Origin: Sclerodactyla briareus
Lineage: Eukaryota; Echinodermata; Holothuroidea; Dendrochirotida; Sclerodactylidae
Length of the DNA stretch: 64,000 nucleotides
Direction: 5' to 3'
NCBI GenBank assembly: GCA_026419785.1
Contig: JAODTK010000743.1
Location: forward strand, 61,001-125,000
Shown: one piece after another, positions 36,375-47,446 of the stretch
Layout: the number at the start of each line of letters is the position of its first letter
How positions within the stretch are numbered: position 1 is the stretch's first letter
Made by a program: the position numbers and the translations under genes
The notes under the pieces: generated by a model
Seen by the model: the letters and a program-made list of their open reading frames with translations, nothing else
The model's database searches: none
Told to the model about the DNA's origin: nothing

Positions 36375-38059
36375 CTGAAAAGTTTTTTGGTGAGTGTGTT
36401 GACCACTCCTACAATATTATTGAAATTTTGAAATCAGGAGAATGAAAAGGAATGGGGAAAATCAGAAGTCGTAAAAGAAAGGAATCACTGTTTCCATTTG
36501 ATCGGTTCTGTGTCTAATATGTCAGTCACGTAATTTCATTCCAAGCACAAAACATATGGAAAGCCGGATTGATCTGAGGATGCTCCCCAATCATTCGAAT
36601 TATGTTTCTACTGGGGACAAGACAAAGATGATACCAGCAAACAAAGGCAAATGTTAAGATACTGGACTTGATTTTTGTTGTGAATTATGTCATGTTGTTC
36701 GTTGTTGGGATGTTCAAAATCAATGGTCAAATAAGCACACAGTCACTAGACTAAAACTGTGATTCGATGTGGGGGCACGCCCGTTCACTCGCTCATTCCT
36801 CTCTGGTCGACTTGAACATATGTGAAGGCCTTTTGATCAGGTTAACAGAGAGGTCGATGTTATTGAAATTGTAAATTGGCCAGAACGCATGCAATCAGCG
36901 GCTCACATGTGGATAATCTGTATCGATCACGGGCTGCATTAACAGAATAGCGGATGTAACTGCAGGAACATCCAATCCATCTCTTCATTGGCGCGTGTCC
37001 TAACCTGATTACATCATCCGTTACCACAAAATATAGCCTACGGCGGTTCGTTCTAAAACCAACAAGTGACGTACATGGAGAAGGTGTTGGGGTCAAACGC
37101 TCAGGCAACGCCTATTGCGTGGGACCGATTGCAGAACTGCAGATATACGCTTGATGCGTGTACCCGTTGCAGTACCTGCAGATAGTGCTTGGTTAGTTGA
37201 TAATGAACACTTCGAATTGTACCTTATCTCTTCGGAAAGTTCACCGGGGCATGCAGGCGTGAGGGAGCCCCCGTCGTCCCCAACCGAACTTTTTTGAACT
37301 TTGTATGAGGATGAGTATAAGGAGACCGTGAACCTCTAACATGCGAACGTCCGCTGCTGCGCTACACTCAAAAATTGAAAGGACAAAAAAATTGACACGG
37401 ACCTCTAAATGGACATTTACCGCCTTGAAAGAGGGACCTTAGCGGCAACGATCTATCGAACGCAACATGAGATGACGATGAGGGACCTCGAAACTGGCTA
37501 ACTCTCTACCACTACGCCATATTCAGTGGTATTCAGTGGCGTCGTGTCCATTATGGCCCAGGGGGCCGCCCCCTTTTTTGTCAGGGGTGTCAAACATTTT
37601 CTCATAATTTGAATTAAAATGTCTTCTTCTTCGAAATCGAGAGTGACTATATAGTCTTGTTCCTTTGATCATCGTTGTGGAATTGCCCCCAAACACCTAA
37701 ACTCAAACATATATCGAGAAAAGTTATTCCATTGCCTTCGAATATGTCCTGTCCCTGACTCGCGGCATGTTTTGATATCAAGTATATTACGCCACAACCG
37801 ACCAACTTGAGGTCATTAACCTCAACATTTCTTACCGCCGAGAAATGGCGAAAATGCTCGAAAGTTGCGTAATTACACTCTGGATCCCGTATATTTTAAG
37901 TTGTTTGGGTTCTATTCAATGGAAACATGTTCCACAACAGTACACACATAGCCTCTCTCGTAGGTTTACCAAATGCGGTCCGTGGTCAAAATCGGCCCGC
38001 CAGATGAGGCATCCGACAAAAATGCAAAAAAATAATAAAATTTTGTTTTAATAATTTAT
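36375..38059. other. No recognised gene
   Basis: If the two Ig exons belong together, this is intron. No other exon with a convincing domain was found. An 82-codon minus frame at 36860-37108 has no recognisable motif. Confidence 0.4.
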
Positions 38060-38736
38060 TTATAATATACAAATGTCATCTGGCTCTCATCATTTGGCTC
38101 TAAGAACACCCACTTTGGAATTTGTTGCATAAGAACAGCTAAGGTGAAATTCCCTTTCCATTTGTGGTCAGTTGTTTTTTTGTTTCACATACAATGTCTA
38201 TCCTGGCACTCACCATTTGGCATCTTAAACTTACTTCAATAGATTTGGTACGCTGCTCTGAACCAGTTATGTGCCCCGCTGCTTCGCAATATAGGCTCCA
38301 ATACATTCGACAGAAACTAGGGAGGCTAAGGTGAAATTCATTCCTAATTTGTAAAATTAACTTTAATTTTCATTGAATGGCCTCATGAAATCACCTTTTG
38401 GCATTTAATAATATTAATTTCAAAAACATTGCTGCGCTGCGCGGTAACCAATTATGCCGCTCCTCAATTATAGGTCCAAGTTCGCATGAACATAGGGAGG
38501 CAAAGGTGAAATTCATACTAATGTTTCAAGTTTATTTTTGAATTATCACATAAAATAGCCATCTGGAGATCACCATTTGGCATTGAGAGGACGTAAATTT
38601 CGAAAAATTCCGCTACGCTTCGCGGCAAACCAATGGTGCCGCTTCGATGGATGGTATGAAGCTGCTTGAACGTACGGTGGCTAAGATGAAATTCATTTTA
38701 ATTTGCTGGCATGAATAATGGCCATCTGGGGCCACA
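38060..38736 (+). repeat. ~180-bp tandem repeat, four copies
   Basis: GCTAAGGTGAAATTC-type landmarks lie near 38133, 38327, 38500 and 38679 (spacings 194, 173, 179). Each is preceded by TGCCGCT-like and followed by ATTTTAATT, then CATCTGG..TCACCATTTGGCAT and a GCTGCGCTGCGCGGTAACCA or GCTACGCTTCGCGGCAAACC block. The copies are strongly diverged. A further weaker relative lies at 39110-39300. Confidence 0.8.
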
Positions 38737-39094
38737 TGGTCTTGTGTTAAGACGATTATCTAATTCTATTCTATACTCGTTCGAGTGAATGTTACCTTAT
38801 CTGCAATAAAAAAAAGGACTTTGATTGTCAACAACAGCTCTGTGAATATAATCGTCTGTCCAATTCGTCTGGGTGTGTGTGCTCTATCTGTTCTGTGATT
38901 GGCTCCCTCCAATATTGGAAGCAACTGTCGTATAAGAGGCCCGCTGGGGGCCCAGGAAATCTGGGACAAGGACGTTGTACGGTTGTGAACCATTGTAGGT
39001 TACTGCGGGCGCACCTCATAGAAGTGAAATTGCTTACTCGGCAAGGAAAGCGCATATCGGGCAGGATTGTCAACAACGTCTTAACACAAGACTA
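38737..39094. mobile_element. Small TIR element (MITE-like), 358 bp
   Basis: Both ends carry an 18-bp inverted repeat, TGGTCTTGTGTTAAGACG at 38737-38754 and its complement, with one difference, at 39077-39094. Each repeat is itself a small hairpin (GTCTT...AAGAC). Flanks GGGCCACA and GGGCACAC resemble an 8-bp target duplication with one indel. There is no coding capacity. A 13-bp direct repeat (GATTGTCAACAAC) lies at 38823 and 39065 inside. It begins where the 180-bp array stops. Confidence 0.6.
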
Positions 39095-39109
39095 GGGCAC
39101 ACCGTACAT

Positions 39110-39492
39110 TTGAGATGACAATGATTTGAAGTTTTCACTAAGCTTTGCGCCGCTCAGCTTTCATATGATATAATCGTATCGTGTTGGTTTTTTTTTTTTT
39201 TTCATTTCAAATTCAGTCATTTTAATTATTGTTATGAAAAATTTGGCAACGGCAATCAATGGTGTCGCGCAGCTTAAATAGATCGCGACATGAAGTCAGT
39301 GGCACACTAATTTATTTCACATAATTTCCTGGCCCATCGGAAACCCATAATTTGGAACCCCTGGTAAATCCTCTGTGATGCATAAACTAAAGAGGTTTAA
39401 AAGAAGTGAATTGTAGCCAGATGCCTATCAACTGAAATCGGAGGTGTTAAAAGAAGTGAATTGTAGCTAGAAGCCATCAACTGAATATTCGG
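39110..39492 (+). repeat. Degenerate 180-bp relative and a 49-bp direct duplication
   Basis: 39110-39300 keeps traces of the 180-bp unit (GCGCCGCTCAG, GGTGTCGCGCAGCTTAA). At 39391-39492 a segment containing TTAAAAGAAGTGAATTGTAG is repeated once at 49 bp, continuing to CATCAACTGAA. Confidence 0.7.
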
Positions 39493-41678
39493 AATATTCC
39501 CGTATTATAAAAATTGGCACGTCTTGTAAATGTTGGGGCGGTTGCTTTACTTCCCATAAGTCGACACGGAAGTGGGAAAGTGTTTTCCCCTGCTATCTGA
39601 CGAACATTTGTATGTATGTTGCGCGACAACCCGTGGTGGCGCTCGGCGTAGATATCATCACCTGCTGATGGGCCCCCCAAAAATTATTTGACACGAGCAC
39701 CTGGTGGTATAGGAGGAATTGACATAGATACCTCTAACATGCGAACGCCCCACTACTGAATAGACCCAGGGAACTGTCAACTGCGAACGCTCAACCACTA
39801 CACTCTCAGACAAGAAGGAATGCCCCATTCTATAGTCGTGTACTCCTTTGAACTGATACTAATATACAATATAAATAAAATATAAAATAATGATACCCCC
39901 AGTACATGAAGCATTAACACTTAATGGCTGTCATTCCTCTGTTGACAGCTGAAGTGAGCTGCCACCCCGCCGTTAGAATAAATAATTAGCAATGATTGGT
40001 TCGGTCGTGATTCACTCCAATATTGGAAAAGGCACACCCCCTGATGCGAAGAGGAAAACAGGTAGGTAGGAGGACATGTTGCTTGCAACTGAAGAGGTAA
40101 AGGTCGTCTGCACTCTAACGGAGACCTATCTGAATACCCTACACATTATTTAGCAATGTAAACATCTTTATCACCAATTACTGTAGATGCGTGTTACTAA
40201 CAGGAAGTTGTATGTACCGTGCCATCCGTCGCATTGTCGTTTGTCCTCGTCGTCCTTTCTATACTTTCTCGTTGACTAGAGTATTACCGGTTCCAGGAGA
40301 CACGTGGTTTGGCAAGACAGGGCATGTATCTCTTGCTCGTCGTACGAGCAGCCTTGTTTCAGTTTTCATTGAATTTACGGTGAGCACGGTTGAATTGGAA
40401 CAATTTTACCCCGCTGGTCAGGAATATGATGTTATTCGTTCAATGGTAGCATTTTAGGTTCAGGACTCTGCAAAATTGCTTCAGGTTTCGAGTTCGGTAT
40501 TGGAAGCGAGGAAGACTATTTAAAGAGGCCGTGTCGTTCGGTAGCAACCAGAAGAAAGCGGCGACGAATTTTCTATGACGTGACGACGGAAAACCGTCTC
40601 AATGCAATTCCATCGAGATCACGGTTCATCCCACTATGATAAGTCGATATGATAGTGGCCCTAATTTCGATGTACCGTGGCACGATTATTCGTCGTGACG
40701 TCACGACAAGCTGCACTGGCCATGAGTTGGCTAGGTGATGTGAAACGACAAAGCCACTTCAAGCAACTTTCTCTATTCTAGCAATTTGATTGGTCAATTA
40801 AGCCTGATATGTGAAGATACAGTGTCTTCGCCAGGGTGGCTAGGGCTGCAGTCAGTGAGTAGCAGCCTACTCAGGAGTTGGTTTGAAGGCATGACTCTTA
40901 AAAAAAAGTCGATGGTAGCATTCGTACCTGTATTCCACTTTTCACTACAGTGTACATAGTCACAATTTAGGGGAGTCTATAGTTACTGTCGGCAGCTACA
41001 TTTTTCCACTGCGGCCTTCTTGTTGACATTGACCATATTTTCCAGTTGCAGTTGCAGGGCACAATATGCCTCTTTTGCTCGTTCGTTTGCGAGTTTGTTT
41101 TTCCGTATACAGCAATACCACCGCTAGTCTAAAAATAACATCCATTGTTTCCTATCCTTGCTATCCTACAACTCAGAGTCAGGTCATAGATCACAGTTAT
41201 GATGCCCTATCAGTTACTAGCAGCACTAGTACGTACCTGGCACTCGGAGGTGATAAGAGGCTCCTTGACCTTGCCCTGAGAGCATTAGACAAGGTTGTTT
41301 GACAGCCAACCTATGGTCGGATATTTTAGTTCCATCGTACTGCCTGTCATACTTCCTGTGAGACTGCGGTTTACCGCGCCCTTAAGATACATATCTAACA
41401 GATGGACCAATGCGTACACAAACCACTACATTCCACAGGCTACCCCTGAAGCGGTCCTAGGATAGACGGAGATTGCTAAGGCTCGCTGCTTGGGTTGATA
41501 TTGGGGATAATAAATAGATACGAGTGCCTTTGTTGCAGAATTAAAATCGGGATGGGGAGGTTGACAAATCCCGAGGTCTAGCTATTATAGGTCTGTCTGA
41601 AATATTCCCCACAATTATCGATCTTCGCCTACCATTCATCGAGATACGTAAGTATCTTTACGCTGTTTCTCGTTTATC
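39493..41678. other. No recognised gene
   Basis: No domain-bearing frames or repeats recognised. Short open frames of up to 88 codons were judged to be chance. Confidence 0.45.
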
Positions 41679-41775
41679 GTTCTCCCAAGTTGTACTCGAG
41701 TGTCGCTAGCTGGTGTTTAGAGCTGGAAATAATACTGGTTATAATTCATTAACATACTGAACTTACATAGATAGG
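41679..41775. repeat. Dispersed repeat, partner at 10062-10165
   Basis: Same core (CCAAGTTGTACTCG, TGGTGTTTAGAGCTGG, GGTTATAATTCATTA) and same orientation as the intronic copy at 10.1 kb. Confidence 0.65.
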
Positions 41776-41940
41776 TACGTGTATTCTGAATCATGAATAT
41801 ACAAGCACGTGTGGACGTGTGGAGTCGTGTGATCACGGTAGAAACGAGATTGAATATGCACTTTAAGATTCACAGACATTGCACCTTCACGTTATGTTTG
41901 GCTGGTCAGGTTTCACCAGGGTGATTCGCACGTGTCAGTC

Positions 41941-41999
41941 GCGATCCATACTCTGTTGAGCTATACTGATGAGCTTCAAAAGAGCGGAGCTGAACGGTC
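41941..41999 (+). ncRNA. Hammerhead-ribozyme-like core, copy 1 (degenerate)
   Basis: CTGATGA (41966-41972) is followed by a 4-bp stem GCTT-CAAAA-GAGC (41973-41985), then GGAG where the hammerhead needs GAAA, and GTC at 41997-41999. CUGAUGA, stem II, GAAA, stem III and a UH cleavage site is the order of a type I hammerhead. Here the first two parts and a possible cleavage triplet are present but the second core strand is mutated. Stem I pairing is weak. It is homologous to copy 2 over about 50 bp, including the upstream GCGATCCATACTCTGTTGAG. Confidence 0.45.
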
Positions 42000-42839
42000 T
42001 TGAATTCCTGCTTCACGTTCAATTACCAATCAAACTATGGAGACAACTCGAACCCGAGAGACATTTCATTGTGGGAGGACTGTTCCGACAGGTGGTTACT
42101 TATTTGCTAGTGGTATTTGTATTGTAGCAATTATACTGTTGGTAGGTAGAGGATTAAGATCAAGGATCGGGGGTATAGTGTGCCAACCGCCGATTTTTCC
42201 CGAGACAGTGTGCATCGACCCATTGTGACCCAACTAGCCAGCTACCAGAATGCTACTCTTCAATATGGAAGTTGGATTAGACTATGAGCACCTGTAGTGG
42301 CAACTCGTGATATAGACAGACAGATGATCGGCTAGGACAGCTATACCGTGGTCTGTATCTGTTATGGCAGTTATGTTCAAATGGCCAATTGGCCCAAACC
42401 GGCACAATTATCTAATTTGTTGGTAAAATGATGATATATGATTGGACAGGAAAAAAATTAAACGTTAGTGCATAATGTTGTTCATGTTCTCAGGACGAAT
42501 GTTGATTTACATTGCCCGTAATAACTGGTATATAATGTTCCTGTGATATTATCAGTTCCCAGATTGCGTTGTTATGCCTATTCGTCGGGCACAGGCTGCG
42601 CCCGCCTATATACAAACATCCTGACAGCGCTGAGAATCGGTAATTTGTGGTGTATTGATACTGTGTATAACGCTCTTATTCCACGAATTAACTCATGCGA
42701 GTTAACCCATGCGAAAGGAAGAGGTATCCGAATTTCTACGGAAATTCACTCAATGTTGATTCTGTGTATGAAATGTCAGTGATGGTCAACAACGATGATA
42801 ACGGTTGGACCATTACTACTGGTCGCTGATTTCAAGGAT
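42000..42839. other. Stretch between the two hammerhead-like copies
   Basis: About 900 bp with no recognised gene. A 63-codon frame at 42037-42228 contains a hydrophobic segment, but nothing else supports it. At 42689 TTAACTC-ATGC-GAGTTAA forms a small perfect hairpin. Confidence 0.4.
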
Positions 42840-42888
42840 TTTTCTTCTTCTTCTTCTTCTTCTTCTTCTTATTATTATTATCATTATT
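42840..42888 (+). repeat. (TTC)n(ATT)n microsatellite
   Basis: About 10 TTC repeats run into four ATT repeats, directly upstream of hammerhead-like copy 2. LINE ends elsewhere in the window also adjoin ATT tracts. Confidence 0.95.
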
Positions 42889-42946
42889 GCGATTCACACT
42901 CTGAGCTACACTGATTAGCTCTAAAAGAGCGAAACAGGACTGCCTG
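42889..42946 (+). ncRNA. Hammerhead-ribozyme-like core, copy 2 (degenerate)
   Basis: CTGATTA (42911-42917, one change from CTGATGA), perfect stem II GCTC-TAAAA-GAGC (42918-42930), GAAA (42931-42934), then CAGG-ACTG-CCTG (42935-42946), which can form a 4-bp stem III. The base after stem III is C where the consensus has U, so the cleavage triplet is missing. Copies 1 and 2 have lost different core bases, so a common ancestor could have had a full core. Both lie in the same orientation about 945 bp apart. Confidence 0.5.
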
Positions 42947-42954
42947 CAGATTGA

Positions 42955-43006
42955 GTGGTAGTGGTAGTAGTAGTGGTAGTGGTGGTAGTAGTAGTAGTTA
43001 GTAGTT
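42955..43006 (+). repeat. (GTA/GTG)n microsatellite
   Basis: Imperfect GTAGTAGTGGTAGTGG repeats immediately downstream of copy 2 of the hammerhead-like sequence. Confidence 0.93.
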
Positions 43007-43874
43007 ATAACCAGTTCAATTAATAATTGAGAAAAGAGGGCGTCCATCTCTCATCACTATTTTCCCATTCAATTCGAGAGGTTATAGCATTGCTTTGTGT
43101 AAACTTCATTATGTCGTGGAGACGTTTGGCGCATCAGCTGTCTCCACTTTGACAACCCTGTGACGATTGAGAACACATTATCGGTACGAGGGAGCCTGAT
43201 GAACATAACTTCTCCGGAAATAGGACAGTAGTTGATCGCTGCATTGAATCTGGAAATAGTATGACAATGTATCACCGAGCAGGTGAAACTAAAAATAGAC
43301 TAAAACCTTGGCTCAGCAAAACCAACGTTCGATTGATTGATTGATTGAGAACGGATCATAGTAGCCTATGTGCTAAATTGGACGTCAGAATTCTGGAGAA
43401 TATGCATACTACTATGCACTGCATTCATTGCCGTGTTTACATTTCCCACAAACAAATCGCGCAATCACTCAAGAGTACCCGAGTCATTCCCGCTCCCGCA
43501 GGCGTAATGGGAACACATCCTAATCTCCGTGATTCGCCTTTGCGGCTGACACCATAGACACTTGTACCCCAGTACGCGATAGGCACCATTTAACCACATA
43601 TGCACATGCTCGCATCAAAAGTGTACGTTACTCAACAGCTAGATTAATGGGACATTTACTATTGTATTTCAGCTACCGAGGCTGAGGCTGTGATTTTTCA
43701 AGCACTGTGAACCATAAATACGTCTGCGTCGTACTGTGCCTTCAGATAAATAACAGTGCAATATCTTCCAGCCTGCCGGTGGACCGCCTCAAATGGCTGA
43801 CACGAACCGTCGTAAAAAAAAGTAAGACTCAATCTGAAACCAGCCACGTCACTTCAGCTTAGGATAACACTTAC
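43007..43874. other. No recognised gene
   Basis: Contains (GATT)4 near 43327. If the Ig exons are one gene this is part of an intron. Confidence 0.4.
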
Positions 43875-44276
43875 CGTCGCCTCATTTCTGACCGTGACAC
43901 TCATCTCGCAGACTCCGTTGAGGTCGAACTTAGCCACTGTTCTCGCCGGTATACGCCGCTCGTAGTTGTCGCACTGACATACGTAGCAGCCAGCATCGTC
44001 CTCTCTGAAGGCCAGTATATCCAGGACATTAATTCCATCTCTCGAATAGTGGCAGAGGTTGGCGTTGTTGGTGCTCAGCCCGCAACTACCCTCTATGATG
44101 TCCTCGTAGTAGCCCTCCGTGGGGCCTTCTTTCCGCCACACCCCTCTGTTACACTCCGTGAATATCGGACAGGGTAAGGTCCAATTCATGCCAAAGGTAA
44201 CGTTCGTCTCGACAGCATCCCGCCGTCGGTGGATGCGGAACATAACCCGTTGAACCGAGTGGACGAACAAAGTTGG
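43875..44276 (-). CDS. Immunoglobulin-domain exon
   Basis: 402 bp, open throughout (134 codons), between acceptor TTTTCATCTTCAG and canonical donor GACG|GTAAGTG on the minus strand. The product has one Ig-like domain: NVTFGMNWTLPCPI (B-strand Cys; two N-glycosylation sequons NVT and NWT), VWRKEG (core Trp), a Cys-containing middle, and AFREDDAGCYVCQCDN (the D-x-G-x-Y-x-C signature of V/I-set domains). Extra Cys residues suggest a second disulfide. After the domain come VAKFDLNG and VCEMSVTVRNEAT. It is probably part of a secreted or membrane Ig-superfamily receptor. No signal peptide or membrane segment was found, and the gene is not identified. The intact frame contrasts with the broken zinc-finger exon. 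Confidence 0.82.
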
Positions 44277-47200
44277 CTGAAGATGAAAAGTGATACCAAA
44301 TACCGGATCATCGCGACTTAGGAACAGACAAAATCCGTTTATATCGAATATCGGCTTTCATGCACATAATATTAACTAGTTGGCGATAGTTCAGCGCAGG
44401 CCTGGGGCAGGTAGAATTGCTCAGTGAAATTCCACAGACGGCAATAACGGTATGTCACATGAAACAGTCTCATATCCTCAGCTTTTTGGTATAGAGTATA
44501 GAGTCGATATTGGCATTTCGGCGACGTGCGGTAGCATGTCGGACGTGAACATCTGGTGACAATTCTGAAATGCCTGTAGCTGCTTCTAGTGCACCTTGTT
44601 TACGCCGAGTATCTACGATGCAGGCTGCAACGGCCTCGAGGTGCGTCTTCGGAAGGTTTGGTAGGTCTCTCTCGAAACTACATCACACGAATACTAGTGA
44701 AGTGCATGGGGTTCTCCGTTAATAACACTGAGATGTGATACGTACGACAACACGCTTCGTCACAACCTGCCAACCATGCAGTACAATCGACGTTTCCTTC
44801 AAGCTCAAAACAATGCCTGTATATGTGACCTTTGCGACAATCATGGCTACTGTATCTTCCGAGGGGCACGTTTTGACTTCCAGCTTGCGGAGAAATGGGC
44901 AGTAAGTACCGGAAATCCCCAATCATTTATATGGAGACCTTGATTGGGCATCTATATCCCAGGGATTAACAGCGCAATTGTCTCCATATGTGACTGGCTG
45001 GCCAGGTGCTTCGCAAAAGAAATCGGGAAACATCCTATTGGATTATTTTCCCTTTCCTATCTACGAGTGCCTCTGTCTTGTCAACTGCACAAGGACGAAA
45101 AGTTTGCCAAATGCAGGGCTCAGGAGGAAATGCTACAGGATATTACGTTCACCTGTTTACACAATTCTGCAGACACACCCGATACAATCGAAAATGCAGA
45201 TCTCAAAATTGTTCGTCAGATTTCCGATTAATGTACATCATATCTCTCTTCGTTATCGACTGGCCCGGGCATATTCTCGTTCCTGTCCAGGGCGGCCTGT
45301 ACCCCGGGCATCCTGGATAGTGGAGTGTTTAGTGTAGGTTGTATACACATACTGAGACTCAAGATATGCGCAGATTTTCTCCGAAATGGATGATTGAAAA
45401 TAGTAATGTTTCCCATCAGCAAACGTACGGAGTGGGGGAAGCAGTTATATACGGAAACGCCATGTTGGGGATTTCAGTCATCATCGAAGAACTGAGCTAT
45501 GGCCAAGTATTCACAGCGATGGTGGTACGCAACGACGATCGACACTGTTAAGTCTCAAACGATTCATTCTTAGAGTTTTATTGGGGCGTGAACCGCTTTG
45601 AATCTGAATTGCCCGAGTTATGTGCAGTTACAGCCCATCTCCATTGAAGTGCTTCCTGAACGGCTGTTCGTATTGTGTAGATTTGATAGCGTCCCTCGTT
45701 GGGAAGTTCGATATTGGAGTTTGGCTGTTTGAGACATATCCGGTTGAATGCTACATGGGGCTAGGTGGTTATCATGCTCGTTCACCAATCACAGAAAAGA
45801 GGATTAGGAAATTGGGGTATAATGATATGAATCACAAATTCTTTTAGCCGATGAGAAACTAATCATTGCGTCGAGGTTTGCATGGTTTGGTATCTACGGG
45901 TAATCCCCCTCCCCGTGATTCATGTTGGTGCTCAAAATCCTACCACTGGTTCGCGAAGAAAAAATGTTGGGCCGACTGCTGGTCCAATGAATAAGGACCA
46001 ACCAAGCTGGAAGGGATTGTCGACTTCGTGGTTGACTAGAAAAAAACTGGGAGCTCTGGCCACCGAAAGCTCTAATCCGCGACCGCCAATTACTGATATG
46101 ACCGTTTTGGCCTATCACAGGCTATTAGTAGTCAATGTTCAAACGATTGTTGAGAGACTCAGACAAGCCGTGTCATATTTATTTGTATACTCAATAGCCT
46201 ACAGATACTAAAGTAGCCTGTAGTGAGTATGAATATAACGGGAAACCAATATAGTTATGAGGAAGCTGTCAAGAGTCAACATTGGAGCGCCCTCTAATAT
46301 CAAGGATTGTCAAGGTGGTTCGTTCTCGAGCAATATATATATAATTTGCGGACTGACGGATTGTTTATCTGCATTACATATGTGCTACGTTCTATACGGG
46401 GATGGCAAAAGTAGTGAAGGGCCTTCGGGGTTCGAGGATCCCAATGTCCTTGTTATCAAAAATGTAATAGAGGAATTACTCAATAGACAAAGAATAGGCC
46501 TAGCTTCGGAAACCTTAAAACAGCTCTAGATCATATCGTTGAAATGTCACCAAAAATGTTCAGTAAGTTTTCTCAGCATTTACCGTAATTTTAGAAGAGA
46601 AGAAATGGTTGATTGTATACTCGTTAACGTTTGAATTCAACATGTATTCTCATGTATTTTTTTCGTATAGTGGTCAGTGTAATCTCCTAAGGAAGTGAAG
46701 AGCCTCGGGCCACCCAGCTGAAGTCCACGTCATTGGAATTCGCTTCACTTTAAATATTCTTCCTTAACAACCTTTACATAAGCATAGGGATGACACTAGG
46801 TAAGCAATTCGAGCAACATTTTGCTATCCTCTGTTCAGAAGTCCCTCATGAACAAAGTTAATGTCGCAACCAACAATCAAGTCACATACCCACTTTTTAT
46901 TCCTATGAAACTGATAACGACATTCGTGGAATATCCTATTGCCACTCTCCTCATTGCACAAACGTTTACATTTGTAGGAATAGGGTACACTCCGTCATCG
47001 TATTGGGAGTCAGTTGAAGTGAAAACTCAAATGTTCAAGATTGCCTGAGATAAATTCGAAGCTAGCATAGGTGAAAATAGTGGGTTCAATAGCTCCAAAT
47101 CTCAAGTATGGAGTTCCAACCTCCTTCCGTGTTTGTGTTATCTAGATCATCAACTGTTGAGTCCGATGACGTCACGACCCAAACGAATGTCGCCCTTGTA

Positions 47201-47446
47201 TTACACAGTAATTGCTGATGTTTTCCCCCTTCACATGAAAAGTGCACGTACTTTTTTCTTCGAAATCAATGAATGCTCAAATTATATCTTTCAAGAAAGG
47301 TTGTGCATCCTCATTCGAATCAGGTTCGCCATGCTCGTGTAAATTTTGCATCGGCTTCGCGTTGAGCAGGTATTTTTCTCTCTCCCCCGTGATGCCCTAA
47401 GACCTTGCATAACAACACGGTTGTCTCATGTTCACTGTCTTATCGA
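44277..47446. other. No recognised gene
   Basis: Many overlapping frames of 70-120 codons on both strands at 44.7-45.4 kb and 45.9-46.2 kb. A Cys-rich minus frame near 44890-44750 with splice-like borders was considered, but its phase does not fit the Ig exon. No domain is recognised. Confidence 0.4.

Noticed and set aside
42037-42228. 63-codon frame with a hydrophobic segment
   Set aside because: A single hydrophobic stretch is weak evidence; no exon context, and it lies between two ribozyme-like repeats.
44750-44890. Cys-rich minus-strand segment with splice-like borders upstream of the Ig exon
   Set aside because: Its donor leaves phase 1, but the Ig exon is open only in phase 0, and the cysteine pattern fits no domain I can name.
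44944-45337. Three overlapping plus-strand frames of 95-119 codons
   Set aside because: Mutually exclusive frames without a domain or clean splice sites.
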